Assembly (NCBI GenBank): GCA_031253625.1
Contig: JAIRVZ010000096.1
Coordinates: 1-58,155 of the forward strand
Direction of reading: 5' to 3'
Length of the DNA stretch: 58,155 bases
DNA from: Dysgonamonadaceae bacterium
GTDB taxonomy: Bacteria > Bacteroidota > Bacteroidia > Bacteroidales > Azobacteroidaceae
In this document: piece after piece, positions 8,473 to 18,427 of the stretch
How positions within the stretch are numbered: the first letter of the stretch is position 1
Layout of the letters: every line of letters starts with the position of its first letter
The notes under the pieces: model-generated
The model's input: the letters and a program-made list of their open reading frames with translations, nothing else
What the model was told of the DNA's origin: nothing
The model's database searches: none
Made by a program: the position numbers and the translations under genes

Positions 8473-9378
8473 TTAATAATTAGTAATTACTATTTCAGAA
8501 ACTTTCCCTCTTTTACTGGAGATACCACTCATCATGCGATTTGCTGTAATTAAATTCACGGAATAGTTTGCATAATATTTTTTAAGATATTCATCATTCA
8601 ACGGAAATGAATTATTAAGCATAAATTTAACATTTTGCCTATTTAAAAGATTTAATTTTTCCATCAAACGATTATTGTCTTTTTCAGTAAATCCTAATTT
8701 ATAGTAATCCGTAAAATTAGAGGTTTTACTTATAGGTCTATATGGTGGATCTAAATATACGAAAGAATTGTTTAGGACATTATCTAAAATAGAACTAAAG
8801 TCACTAGATTTAATTTCTACTCGATTTAACAATTTAGAAACCAATTCTATATTTTTTTGATCATAAATACTTGGATGATAATTTTTCCCAAAGGGGACAT
8901 TAAATTCCCCTCTCATATTTTGACGATATAAGCCATTATAGCAAGTTTTATTTAAAAAAACCATTTGGGCAGCTCTCGAAATCCATAGTTCTGAGTATTT
9001 TTTATGGTTTATATTAAATCTTTGATTGTTATAAGAGAATCTCATATCATAATAAAATTTTTCTTTATCAATATCAGATAATTTTGAATATCTATTTTTG
9101 TATTGATCTAATAATTCCATTAATTCTGATACATCTCTTTGTACTACCTTGTAAACCAAAATTAACTCTTCGTTTATATCTGATAAAACAACATTGTCAA
9201 AAGAGACTTTTTTTGCAAGATTAAAAAAAACAGCACCACTCCCCAAAAAGGGCTCATAATAGTTCTTAAAGTCACCTTTAGTAATATTAAAGGGTAACCA
9301 CTGTTCTAATTGACTGTATAACTTATCTTTTCCCCCAGCCCATTTAATGAATGGTTTAGGATCATTAAATTCTTCCAT
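8473..9378 (-). CDS. dam: Dam-type (D12 class) N6-adenine DNA methyltransferase
   Basis: A 301-residue class D12 (alpha) adenine methyltransferase. The SAM motif F-I-K-W-A-G-G-K is at 10-17, motif I Y-E-P-F-L-G-S-G at 41-48, and catalytic D-P-P-Y at 210-213. The stretch N-K-T-C-Y-N-G-L-Y-R-x-N-x-x-G-x-F-N-V-P-F-G (about 143-164) is the one typical of GATC-specific Dam enzymes, so GATC is the likely target. It is the first gene of a tight four-gene operon rather than a stand-alone housekeeping dam, and it has no adjacent classical restriction endonuclease. It may protect host DNA from the other cassette products or regulate their expression. Confidence 0.92.
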   Translation of the reverse strand: MEEFNDPKPFIKWAGGKDKLYSQLEQWLPFNITKGDFKNYYEPFLGSGAVFFNLAKKVSFDNVVLSDINEELILVYKVVQRDVSELMELLDQYKNRYSKLSDIDKEKFYYDMRFSYNNQRFNINHKKYSELWISRAAQMVFLNKTCYNGLYRQNMRGEFNVPFGKNYHPSIYDQKNIELVSKLLNRVEIKSSDFSSILDNVLNNSFVYLDPPYRPISKTSNFTDYYKLGFTEKDNNRLMEKLNLLNRQNVKFMLNNSFPLNDEYLKKYYANYSVNLITANRMMSGISSKRGKVSEIVITNY

Positions 9379-9396
9379 TCCTTTGATTTAAGAATG

Positions 9397-9404
9397 CAAA
9401 TATA
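9397..9404 (-). promoter_or_regulatory. Probable -7 element of the dam cassette
   Basis: On the minus strand this reads TATATTTG, a match to TAnnTTTG, 18 bases upstream of the dam ATG. No TTTG is found at the expected -33 position, so only half the promoter is supported. Confidence 0.5.
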
Positions 9405-9508
9405 AATATTTATCTTTTACAGTCTTAAAAATTAGGCTTTTAAGTTAAAATTTTCTTATGCTAAAAAATGCTCCCTCTTCGCCAATCAAACAGTTTTATT
9501 GATTCCAG

Positions 9509-9550
9509 ATCGTTCGATATTAAGATTAATATCGCTCAATATCAAACGAT
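9509..9550. promoter_or_regulatory. Nested inverted repeats upstream of the dam cassette
   Basis: A perfect 9-bp inverted repeat (CGATATTAA at 9515-9523, TTAATATCG at 9526-9534) lies inside a larger 13-bp near-perfect inverted repeat (9509-9521 with 9538-9550, one mismatch). A GATC site at 9508-9511 overlaps the left edge. The 355-base gap 9379-9733 holds this element, the AT palindrome at 9629 and the hairpin at 9673, and no gene that I can see. It could be an operator for the cassette. Confidence 0.5.
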
Positions 9551-9628
9551 ACTGTAACTAAAAAATTGAAATACAAACGGTAATTATTGAGGATAATTCT
9601 CCAACTCTGATAGATTTATGATTCGGCA

Positions 9629-9660
9629 AATATTCAAACAATAAATATTGTTTGAATATT
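9629..9660. repeat. Perfect 15-bp A+T-rich inverted repeat
   Basis: Arms 9629-9643 and 9646-9660 pair perfectly across a 2-base centre. It stands between the end of the gltA-type gene and the dam cassette. It may act as a transcript end or a protein-binding palindrome. Confidence 0.6.
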
Positions 9661-9672
9661 AAAATGGTCATA

Positions 9673-9703
9673 AAGCGACTAACTCTCAGAAAATTAGTCG
9701 CTT
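9673..9703 (-). terminator. Hairpin after the gltA-type gene
   Basis: A perfect 10-bp stem AAGCGACTAA/TTAGTCGCTT (9673-9682 with 9694-9703) with an 11-base loop, 31 bases beyond the gltA-type stop. The T run after it on the minus strand is weak (a TTTT begins about 8 bases on), so it may be a transcript-stabilising hairpin or a weak terminator. Confidence 0.5.
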
Positions 9704-9733
9704 ATGTTTTTATATTAGATACGATTGATTAAA

Positions 9734-11200
9734 CTATTTTGTCAGATGTTTATGCATTGCTGCCGCAGCTTTGCGTCCATCACCCATAGCCAAAATAACA
9801 GTTGCACCGCCTCTGACAATATCTCCTCCGGCATAAACATCGGAAATATCAGATTGCATGGTTTCTTCGTTCACAATAATTGTGCCCCATTTGCTCACTG
9901 ATAATCCTTTGAAAGTGCTCGGTATTAATGGATTAGGAGAAACGCCGACACTTACGATAACTTGGTCGACATCAATAGTTTCTATAGCACCTTCGACCGG
10001 AACAGGTTTTCTTCTACCGGATGCATCCGGTTCGCCCAATTCCATCTTTTGGAGGCGCATTTGTTTTACGCGACCTTTTTCATCTCCGATATATTCAATC
10101 GGGTTGTGTAAAGTAAGGAACTCAACGCCTTCTTCCTTGGCATGTTTAACTTCTTCGACACGAGCGGGCATCTCTTCTTCCGAACGACGGTAAATAATCA
10201 TTGCCCTTTCAGCACCCAATCTGCGAGCCGTGCGGACTGAGTCCATGGCTGTATTTCCACCACCGATAACAGCCACATTACGACCTTTAACTACCGGAGT
10301 ATCAGAGAAATCTTGCGCTGCTGCCATCAGATTTACACGGGTTAAATATTCGTTTGAAGAAAGTACGCCAACCAAATTTTCGCCCGGGATATTCATAAAG
10401 TTAGGCAATCCTGCTCCGCTGGCAGCAAAAATTCCCTTAAAGCCTTCTTCGTGTAAGTCTTCATAACTGATGGTTTTTCCGATAATGCAATTGGTAATGA
10501 ATTTGACGCCCATTTTTTGAAGAATATCAATTTCGACATCAACAATTTCATTGGGCAGACGGAATTCGGGAATACCGTATTTCAACACGCCACCGATTTC
10601 GTGCAAAGCCTCGAAAACAGTTACGTCATATCCGAATTTAGCCATATCTCCGGCAAAAGACAATCCGGCTGGACCTGAACCTACAACAGCTATTTTTATT
10701 CCGTTAGCCGGTGCTACCGCCGGAACCGACATTTGTCCGCTTTCACGTTCATAATCAGCAGCAAAACGTTCCAAATAACCGATTGCAACCGGTTCTTTCT
10801 TCATTTTCAGATGAATACATCTACATTCGCATTGCTTTTCTTGAGGACACACCCGTCCGCATACTGCCGGTAAGGCTGAAGTTTCTTTCAATACCTTGGC
10901 GGCCTCCAGAAATTCGCCTCTTTCTATGTTTTTGATGAACCCGGGTATATTTATTTCTACCGGACAGCCGGTTATACATGTCGGATCCGGGCAATCCAAA
11001 CAACGTTTAGATTCGAGCAAAGCCTGCTCTTTGGTTAAGCCCAAATTTACTTCTTCGTAATTACGGCTACGAATTTCAGGATTAAGTTCGTTCATGTGAA
11101 CGCGGGTAATATCCGCACGTTCTTTATTTTTCATTTGTTTACGCAATTCTTCCCGCCATGGCTGATTGCGTTGTGCTGTTAAATATTCTGTTGTTGCCAT
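9734..11200 (-). CDS. gltA: Glutamate synthase small-subunit-type flavoprotein (GltA/SudA/NfnB)
   Basis: A 488-residue FAD/NADPH and iron-sulfur protein. The N-terminal ferredoxin-like region has C67-x2-C70-x4-C75-x3-C79 and a second cysteine set at 114, 118, 124 and 128. A first dinucleotide motif, V-V-G-S-G-P-A-G, is near residue 172 and a second, V-I-G-G-G-N-T-A-M-D, near 320. Annotation pipelines name such proteins NADPH-dependent glutamate synthase (gltA, not citrate synthase). The gene directly follows an NfnA/SudB-type partner after 11 bases, so the pair is more likely a ferredoxin:NADP oxidoreductase (NfnAB) or sulfide dehydrogenase (SudAB). Which reaction it performs cannot be read from sequence. 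Confidence 0.9.
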   Translation of the reverse strand: MATTEYLTAQRNQPWREELRKQMKNKERADITRVHMNELNPEIRSRNYEEVNLGLTKEQALLESKRCLDCPDPTCITGCPVEINIPGFIKNIERGEFLEAAKVLKETSALPAVCGRVCPQEKQCECRCIHLKMKKEPVAIGYLERFAADYERESGQMSVPAVAPANGIKIAVVGSGPAGLSFAGDMAKFGYDVTVFEALHEIGGVLKYGIPEFRLPNEIVDVEIDILQKMGVKFITNCIIGKTISYEDLHEEGFKGIFAASGAGLPNFMNIPGENLVGVLSSNEYLTRVNLMAAAQDFSDTPVVKGRNVAVIGGGNTAMDSVRTARRLGAERAMIIYRRSEEEMPARVEEVKHAKEEGVEFLTLHNPIEYIGDEKGRVKQMRLQKMELGEPDASGRRKPVPVEGAIETIDVDQVIVSVGVSPNPLIPSTFKGLSVSKWGTIIVNEETMQSDISDVYAGGDIVRGGATVILAMGDGRKAAAAMHKHLTK

Positions 11201-11211
11201 TGATAAACTTT

Positions 11212-12003
11212 TTATTCTACGTCTTTATATGCGCTAAGCCTCATCAACATTTCGTCGAAATCCACTTGGTGAGCATCGAATTCAGGACCGTCTACACAAA
11301 CAAATTTGGTTTTTCCTCCGACTGTAATGCGGCAGGCTCCACACATTCCGGTTCCATCGACCATGATGGTATTGAGAGAGGCTACTGTCGGCACATTGTA
11401 TTTAGCAGTGAGTAGCGATACGAATTTCATCATAATAGCCGGACCGATGGTTACACAAAGATCCACTTTTTCCCGTTGAATAACTTCTTCCACACCGTTA
11501 GTTACCAACCCTTTTTTTCCATATGAGCCGTCATCGGTCATGACAATCACTTCGTCGGAAAGCGCCCTCATTTCTTTCTCAAGAATAATCAACTCTTTGG
11601 TACGAGCGGCTAATACAGTAATCACTTTATTTCCAGCAGCTTTCATTGCCTCTACTATCGGCAACATGGGAGCAGTCCCTACGCCTCCGCAAGCACAAAC
11701 GACCGTTCCGAAATTTTCGATATGGGTTGCTTTGCCTAACGGGCCAACCAAATCGGTAATATATTCACCCTCATTCAAAGCGCATATTTTCTTTGAAGAT
11801 TTACCAACCACTTGAATAACCAAGGTAATTGTACCTTTTTCCTTATCAGCAGAGGCAATAGTGAGCGGAATACGTTCGCCATGTTTCCCTACTTTTACAA
11901 TAACAAAATGGCCTGCTTTTCTCGATTTAGCAATCAAAGGAGCTTCAACTTCAAGCTTGACGACATTTTCGGAGAGATACTCTTTTTTTACAATTTTATT
12001 CAT
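11212..12003 (-). CDS. FAD/NAD-binding, 2Fe-2S subunit (NfnA / SudB type)
   Basis: A 263-residue member of the ferredoxin-reductase-like family with sulfide/dihydroorotate dehydrogenase-type FAD and NAD domains. The FAD-binding R-I-P-L-T-I-A is at 44-50 and the NAD-binding C-G-G-V-G-T-A-P-M at 105-113. A C-terminal 2Fe-2S site has C221, C224 and C236, with Asp216 close by. It is the upstream gene of a two-gene operon with the gltA-type flavoprotein. In well-studied homologues the two subunits bifurcate electrons between NADH, NADPH and ferredoxin. It has a consensus promoter just upstream. Confidence 0.9.
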   Translation of the reverse strand: MNKIVKKEYLSENVVKLEVEAPLIAKSRKAGHFVIVKVGKHGERIPLTIASADKEKGTITLVIQVVGKSSKKICALNEGEYITDLVGPLGKATHIENFGTVVCACGGVGTAPMLPIVEAMKAAGNKVITVLAARTKELIILEKEMRALSDEVIVMTDDGSYGKKGLVTNGVEEVIQREKVDLCVTIGPAIMMKFVSLLTAKYNVPTVASLNTIMVDGTGMCGACRITVGGKTKFVCVDGPEFDAHQVDFDEMLMRLSAYKDVE

Positions 12004-12053
12004 TTTTGTTATAACAATGTATTGTTTTTATTCCTTTTACAAAAACCGAATGA

Positions 12054-12084
12054 CAAAGGTATGCAAATAAATAGAATAATCAAA
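12054..12084 (-). promoter_or_regulatory. Consensus promoter of the NfnA/GltA operon
   Basis: Read on the minus strand: TTTG (12084-12081), exactly 19 bases, then TACCTTTG (12061-12054). This is a full match to the Bacteroidota consensus, about 50 bases upstream of the ATG at 12003. Confidence 0.8.
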
Positions 12085-12298
12085 CGAGTTAAAAATGATT
12101 AATTTCGATAATCCAAGCCATGGTAATAAATAAAAAATCTTATAAATATTAAGTTCGCATATTAGATAAGAAAAAGGGAAAGAAATATTTTTACTTTTGC
12201 AACCGAATCTTAGTAACTATACGTCCAATTGTATAAAAATTACACATATTCGTTTTACAATCTGTTTAGTTAAAAATATTTAAATTTACGTATCTTGT

Positions 12299-12331
12299 AT
12301 TGCATAGTATTAAGATAAACACATATCTTTG
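12299..12331 (+). promoter_or_regulatory. Probable promoter of the efflux operon
   Basis: TATCTTTG at 12324-12331 matches TAnnTTTG, and ATTG at 12299-12302 lies 21 bases upstream as an imperfect -33. The predicted start leaves a leader of about 75 bases. A second -7-like TACTTTTG stands at 12192-12199 without a -33. The gap 12004-12412 contains these promoters and the one for NfnA, and no gene that I can see. Confidence 0.5.
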
Positions 12332-12412
12332 CATTGTCAGATATTAAGATTATTATGATAGTGGTGATGTTAGTTACCCAAACTTATTCTTTACAATTAT
12401 AGATGTTTCAAA

Positions 12413-13086
12413 ATGATAGATCTTAAAGGCGTTAATAAAACCTACTACGGAGGTGCTGCTTTACATGTATTGAAAGGCATCGATTTACATATCGCGCAAG
12501 GCGAGATGGTTTCAATTATGGGCGCCTCAGGTTCCGGAAAATCAACATTGCTCAACATTTTAGGCATATTAGATACCTACGATACGGGTGAGTATTACCT
12601 AAACAATTTGTTGATACGAAATTTGAGCGAAACAAAAGCTGCTGAATTAAGGAATAAGATGATAGGTTTTATTTTCCAATCATTCAACCTGATCAACTTC
12701 AAGAATGCAGTGGAAAACGTTGCCCTTCCTCTTTACTATCAAGGAATAAGTCGCAGAAAACGAAATAACATCGCATTAGAATACTTAGACCGGATGGGAT
12801 TGAAAGATTGGGCTCATCACTTACCCAGTGAACTTTCGGGAGGTCAAAAGCAACGGGTGGCGATTGCACGCGCTTTGATAGCTAAACCTCAAATCATTTT
12901 GGCCGATGAACCTACGGGTGCGCTTGACAGTAAGACATCGGAAGAGGTAATACAAATCCTGCGGGAAGTCAATAAAGAAGGAATGACAATGATTATTGTT
13001 ACACACGAACATAGTGTAGCAAATGCGACAGATAAAATTATCAGATTGAAAGACGGAGTAATTGAATCAATAGAAGTACAAGAAGG

Positions 13087-13099
<13 letters not shown>
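12413..13099 (+). CDS. MacB/LolD-type ABC transporter ATP-binding protein
   Basis: A 228-residue ATPase. Walker A is G-A-S-G-S-G-K-S-T at 37-45, the Q-loop Gln is at 89, the signature L-S-G-G-Q is at 141-145, and Walker B I-I-L-A-D-E-P is at 161-167. Homologues power MacB-type efflux or lipoprotein release. It is the first gene of a plus-strand operon and overlaps the next permease gene by 13 bases. The genes that follow (two permeases, an adaptor and a TolC-like channel) show that it drives a tripartite export system. Confidence 0.95.
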
Positions 13100-14441
<1,342 letters not shown>

Positions 14442-14456
14442 GTAGTATAGAATAAT

Positions 14457-15710
14457 ATGTTTGATTTAGATCGTTTTCAAGAAATATGGGTAACCATTAC
14501 CCGAAACAAGGTAAGAAGTTTTCTTACCGGTTTCGGTGTATTTTGGGGAATCTTCATGCTGGTTATCATGATGGGTGCCGGAACCGGACTCCAAAGAGGA
14601 ATGATGAAGGGAATCAAAGGATTTTCTACTAACTCTTGTTTTATGGGAGCTGCTCCAACCGGAGAGGCATATAAAGGATTTAAGAAAGGACGAAACTGGA
14701 GTATGCGCAACAGGGATTTGGAAATTCTTCAGCGCTCGATACCCGAATTAGATGTATTATCGCCTGTTTTATGGGGTGGAAGATTCCCTAATAATGTGGT
14801 TTATGGAGACAATTCCGGAACTTATAGTGTGCGTGGATTGCATGCAAATTATCAGTTTATTGAAAATCCGTTTTTAACACAAGGCCGTTTTATCAATGAA
14901 ATTGATATTGTACAACGTAGAAAGGTTTGCGTTATCGGAACAAAGGTGTATGAAGATTTATTCCCGACGAGAGGGAATCCTATAGGTAGGCAACTGAGAG
15001 TAAATGGCATTTATTTTCAGATTATCGGTGTGGCAGAAGGTGTACAAGGTATGCAGTTGGGTGCTCGAACTTCCGAATCCGTATCTATTCCTTTTACAAC
15101 CATGCAGCAAATCAATAATCAAGGAGATGTCATCCACATGATTGCAGCCACCGCTAAACCCGGCCATTCGGTTAAGGCAATGGAGGAAAGAATGAAAGAA
15201 ATTCTGAAAGCAAACAATGATATTTCTCCCACCGACACTCAGGCTATTTGGAGCTTTAATATGGAAGAACAATTCAATATGTTTTCCTATTTATTCTTGG
15301 GAATCATCATATTAATTTGGATTGTTGGCTCCGGAACTTTAATCGCAGGAATTGTTGGGGTCAGTAATATCATGTTGGTAACGGTAAAAGAGCGTACCAA
15401 AGAAATTGGCGTTCGACGTGCTTTAGGAGCCAAACCTAAAACAATTATCACACAAATCATGAGTGAAAGTTTAGTGTTGACTTCAATTGCCGGATTGTTA
15501 GGATTGAGTTTTGGGGTTTTGTGTTTGCATTTGGCCGATGTTTATTGGCTACAAAAAGCGGAAAATGTATTTTTAAGCGATCCGATGGTTTCATTTGGCA
15601 CGGCCATTGGTTCTACCATTATATTATTGGGAAGCGGATTGCTTGCCGGTCTGTTGCCGGCAGCAAGAGCATTGAAAATCAAAGCAATAGATGCTATCAG
15701 GGAAGAATAA
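14457..15710 (+). CDS. FtsX/MacB-type ABC permease, second copy
   Basis: A 417-residue paralogue of the preceding permease with the same plan: N-terminal membrane segment (L-T-G-F-G-V-F-W-G-I-F-M-L), periplasmic MacB-PCD domain, and three C-terminal segments with G-I-V-G-V-S-N-I-M-L-V and T-K-E-I-G-V-R-R-A-L-G-A-K. The start 15 bases after the inverted repeat fits the N-terminal match M-F-D-x-D to the first copy. The pair likely forms the two membrane halves of one exporter. Confidence 0.92.
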   Translation: MFDLDRFQEIWVTITRNKVRSFLTGFGVFWGIFMLVIMMGAGTGLQRGMMKGIKGFSTNSCFMGAAPTGEAYKGFKKGRNWSMRNRDLEILQRSIPELDVLSPVLWGGRFPNNVVYGDNSGTYSVRGLHANYQFIENPFLTQGRFINEIDIVQRRKVCVIGTKVYEDLFPTRGNPIGRQLRVNGIYFQIIGVAEGVQGMQLGARTSESVSIPFTTMQQINNQGDVIHMIAATAKPGHSVKAMEERMKEILKANNDISPTDTQAIWSFNMEEQFNMFSYLFLGIIILIWIVGSGTLIAGIVGVSNIMLVTVKERTKEIGVRRALGAKPKTIITQIMSESLVLTSIAGLLGLSFGVLCLHLADVYWLQKAENVFLSDPMVSFGTAIGSTIILLGSGLLAGLLPAARALKIKAIDAIREE

Positions 15711-15729
15711 AAAATAAATATACAAAGTC

Positions 15730-16839
15730 ATGAAGAAAGTTGGTAAAATTATTTTGTTTGTTATCCTCGGATTAATCGTTTTAATCACATTTAATTTTTT
15801 GTGGAAGAAATCGCGTCCGGAAATAACTGTTTACGAGATTGTTTCTCCTCATAAAGGAAATGTAGAAAACAAGACAATCGCTACCGGAAGGATCGAACCC
15901 CGGGACGAAATTTTAATTAAACCTCAGATTTCCGGAATCGTATCGGAAGTATGGAAAGAGGCCGGACAGATGGTAAAAGTGGGCGATATTATTGCCACTG
16001 TGAAAGTTATCCCCGAAATGGGACAATTGAATTCTGCCGAATCTCGTTTGCGAATTGCTGAAATCACTCTGGAACAAATAGAAAAGGCATTTGCTCGACA
16101 AAAGCAACTCTTTGAAAATAAAGTCATCGCTAAAGAGGAATTCGACCAATCGCAAGCAGATTACAATAGAGCGATTGAAGAAAAAACCAATGCGAAAGAT
16201 GCCTTGGATATAGTCAGAAATGGGGTTACTAAAAGGTTTGCCAATCTAAGTAATACGCAAATCCGTTCTACAATTACAGGTATGATTTTGGATGTTCCCG
16301 TGAAAGCAGGTAATTCGGTTATTCAAGCAAACACTTTCAACGATGGAACTACCATTGCTTCTGTTGCCAATATGAACGACCTTATTTTCCGTGGAAATAT
16401 AGATGAAACGGAAGTGGGAAGAGTGAAAGAAAAAATGCCAATGATTTTAACGATTGGAGCCATTCAAGGTAAAACATTTGATGCGATTTTGGAATATATT
16501 TCTCCCAAAGGAATCCAAGAAAGCGGTGCTGTACTTTTTGAAATAAAAGCAGCAGTGAATGCACCGGATTCGGTTTACATTCGTGCCGGTTATAGTGCCA
16601 ATGCCGAAATTGTTTTGTCTAAAGCAGATAGCGTAATCGTAATTCCGGAAAGCACCGTAGAATTCAGCAACGATTCGGCTTTTGTTTACATCGTAACGGC
16701 AGAAAGACCGCAACAAACTTTCGATAAAACTCACATCGAAATCGGATTATCCGATGGAATCAATATCGAGGTAAAAAAAGGATTGACTTTAGAAGATAGA
16801 ATAAGAGGAAATGCTATCGATCCGAGAGCGAAGAGATAA
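15730..16839 (+). CDS. HlyD/MacA-type periplasmic adaptor subunit
   Basis: A 369-residue membrane-fusion protein. An N-terminal anchor (residues 6-24, I-I-L-F-V-I-L-G-L-I-V-L-I) is followed by a barrel-sandwich/lipoyl half with G-x-V-x-x-V at about 70, an alpha-hairpin at about 95-165, the second lipoyl half at about 175-205, and a beta-barrel with membrane-proximal domain. It bridges the inner-membrane ABC complex to the TolC-like channel. It starts 19 bases after the second permease. Confidence 0.9.
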   Translation: MKKVGKIILFVILGLIVLITFNFLWKKSRPEITVYEIVSPHKGNVENKTIATGRIEPRDEILIKPQISGIVSEVWKEAGQMVKVGDIIATVKVIPEMGQLNSAESRLRIAEITLEQIEKAFARQKQLFENKVIAKEEFDQSQADYNRAIEEKTNAKDALDIVRNGVTKRFANLSNTQIRSTITGMILDVPVKAGNSVIQANTFNDGTTIASVANMNDLIFRGNIDETEVGRVKEKMPMILTIGAIQGKTFDAILEYISPKGIQESGAVLFEIKAAVNAPDSVYIRAGYSANAEIVLSKADSVIVIPESTVEFSNDSAFVYIVTAERPQQTFDKTHIEIGLSDGINIEVKKGLTLEDRIRGNAIDPRAKR

Positions 16840-16860
16840 CACTGTATCGAAAGCGAACGA

Positions 16861-16884
16861 AAAGTGTTCGAAAACGAACACTTT
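16861..16884. terminator. Hairpin after the adaptor gene
   Basis: A perfect 10-bp stem AAAGTGTTCG/CGAACACTTT with loop AAAA, 21 bases after the adaptor stop. There is no clean T run after it. It may partly end or protect the upstream transcript, which would make the channel gene depend on its own promoter. Confidence 0.5.
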
Positions 16885-16933
16885 GAAAATCATCACTGTT
16901 TTTAACCCATTGAAAAACAAAGTTTTATATTTT

Positions 16934-16949
16934 TGGCACATACATTGTA
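16934..16949 (+). promoter_or_regulatory. Sigma-54-like promoter of the TolC-like gene
   Basis: TGGCAC at 16934-16939, five bases, then TTGTA at 16945-16949. The RpoN consensus is TGGCAC-N5-TTGCW, so only one core base differs and the GG to G(C) spacing is right. The predicted start is about 35-40 bases before the ATG at 16997. The window also encodes a sigma-54 activator at 50040-51398. Confidence 0.55.
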
Positions 16950-16996
16950 CATTTAGGTTGTGTTGAAGTAAAATTAAGAAATAAAAAAATAAGAAT

Positions 16997-18373
16997 ATGA
17001 AGAAGATATTTTTTATAGTATGTAGCTTGTTTTGTGTTGGAATGTATGCTCAAGACTCCCAAAAGTGGACATTGGAAGAATGTATTAATTATGCCATCGA
17101 ACACAATATCGACATACGTCAGCGCGAACTGAACAAGCAAAATGCGGCTATAGATGTAAATACCGCGAAAATGAGCCGTTTACCCAATTTAAACGCAGGC
17201 GTTGGACAAAACTGGAACTTTGGACGTTCGAATAATACTCCTTCGGGAATATATGAAAACCAAACAATTTCAAACTCCAATTTATCCGTATCGAGCAATA
17301 CGCCTCTTTTTACCGGATTCAGAATCAATAATGAAATTGCAAAAAGCAAATTGGATTTGGAGGCTGCCACACAAAATATGGCAAAAGCCAAAGACGATTT
17401 GGCACTCAATATTGCATCTTTGTTTTTGCAAGTCCTCTTTAATAGAGAACTCTTAAAGGTAAGCGAAGAACAATTATCCCTTTCTAAATTGCAGGTTGAG
17501 AGAACAGAACAACTCGTTGAAGTAGGTAAAGTGCCGGCATCTCAACTGTTCGACATCAAGGCGCAGGTAGCCAAAGATGAAGTAAGCGTCGTACAGGCAC
17601 AAAATAACTTACAGCTTTCTTTATTAGATTTAGCTCAAAGTTTAGAACTCGAACGCCATACTTCATTCGATATAGCATCTCCCGAGTTGGGCGATGTTTT
17701 CGGAGATAATATTCGAAGCATTCTTCCTCCGGAAAGCATTTACGACAATGCCGTAGGTTTCAAACCGCAAGTAAAAGAACAGGAATTGCGAGCTGAAAGT
17801 GCAAAAAAGACCTTGAAAATCGCTCGATCGGGTTATATGCCGTCACTTAGTTTAGGCTTGGGTTACGGCAATAGTTATTTTTACGATTATACGAACGAAG
17901 GAAAAACTTTTACAACTCCCGATAATGTTTCTTATACTTTCCACAATACTTCTTTTCGAGATCAAATTAAAAACAACGGAGGAGAATACATCGGATTGAG
18001 TTTAAATATCCCGATATTTAACCGGTTTGCCGTAAGAAATCAAGTGAGAACAGCCAGACTAAATGTAGATAACCAACAGTTGATTTTGGAAAATGTAAAA
18101 AAGACTTTGTACAAAGAGATCCAAACCGCTTATCTAAATGCGATTGCCGCGCAAGAAACATATCGTTCTTCCATGAAATCAGTAGCCGCATCGCAAGAAT
18201 CTTTCAGATATGCGGAAGAAAGATACCAAGTCGGCAAATCATCTGTTTTTGAATTCAATGAGGCAAGAACCCGATTCATTCAAAGCGTATCCGAACAAAT
18301 CCAAGCCAAATACGATTTTATTTTTAGGAGCAAAATTCTTGATTTTTATAATGGATTACCAATAAAGTTATAA
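16997..18373 (+). CDS. TolC-family outer-membrane efflux protein
   Basis: A 458-residue protein with signal peptide (M-K-K-I-F-F-I-V-C-S-L-F-C-V-G-M-Y-A) and the W-T-L-E-E-C-I-N-Y-A-I-E-H-N start typical of TolC-family proteins. Long helical repeats in two halves and short strands form the trimeric channel. It would be the outer-membrane exit for the ABC exporter encoded upstream. A 157-base gap with a hairpin and a sigma-54-like promoter separates it from the adaptor gene. Confidence 0.92.
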   Translation: MKKIFFIVCSLFCVGMYAQDSQKWTLEECINYAIEHNIDIRQRELNKQNAAIDVNTAKMSRLPNLNAGVGQNWNFGRSNNTPSGIYENQTISNSNLSVSSNTPLFTGFRINNEIAKSKLDLEAATQNMAKAKDDLALNIASLFLQVLFNRELLKVSEEQLSLSKLQVERTEQLVEVGKVPASQLFDIKAQVAKDEVSVVQAQNNLQLSLLDLAQSLELERHTSFDIASPELGDVFGDNIRSILPPESIYDNAVGFKPQVKEQELRAESAKKTLKIARSGYMPSLSLGLGYGNSYFYDYTNEGKTFTTPDNVSYTFHNTSFRDQIKNNGGEYIGLSLNIPIFNRFAVRNQVRTARLNVDNQQLILENVKKTLYKEIQTAYLNAIAAQETYRSSMKSVAASQESFRYAEERYQVGKSSVFEFNEARTRFIQSVSEQIQAKYDFIFRSKILDFYNGLPIKL

Positions 18374-18393
18374 GGCCGATAAACATTTTTTTG

Positions 18394-18401
18394 TAAATTT
18401 G
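18394..18401 (+). promoter_or_regulatory. -7 element of pheS
   Basis: TAAATTTG matches TAnnTTTG, 26 bases before the pheS ATG. No TTTG lies at the expected -33 position. Confidence 0.4.
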
Positions 18402-18427
18402 CGACTTCAATAAAGCAAAAGGATATT

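Noticed and set aside
12340..12352. GATATTAAGATTA shared with the dam upstream palindrome at 9516
   Set aside because: A single 13-base A+T-rich match without the palindromic partner is likely to be chance.
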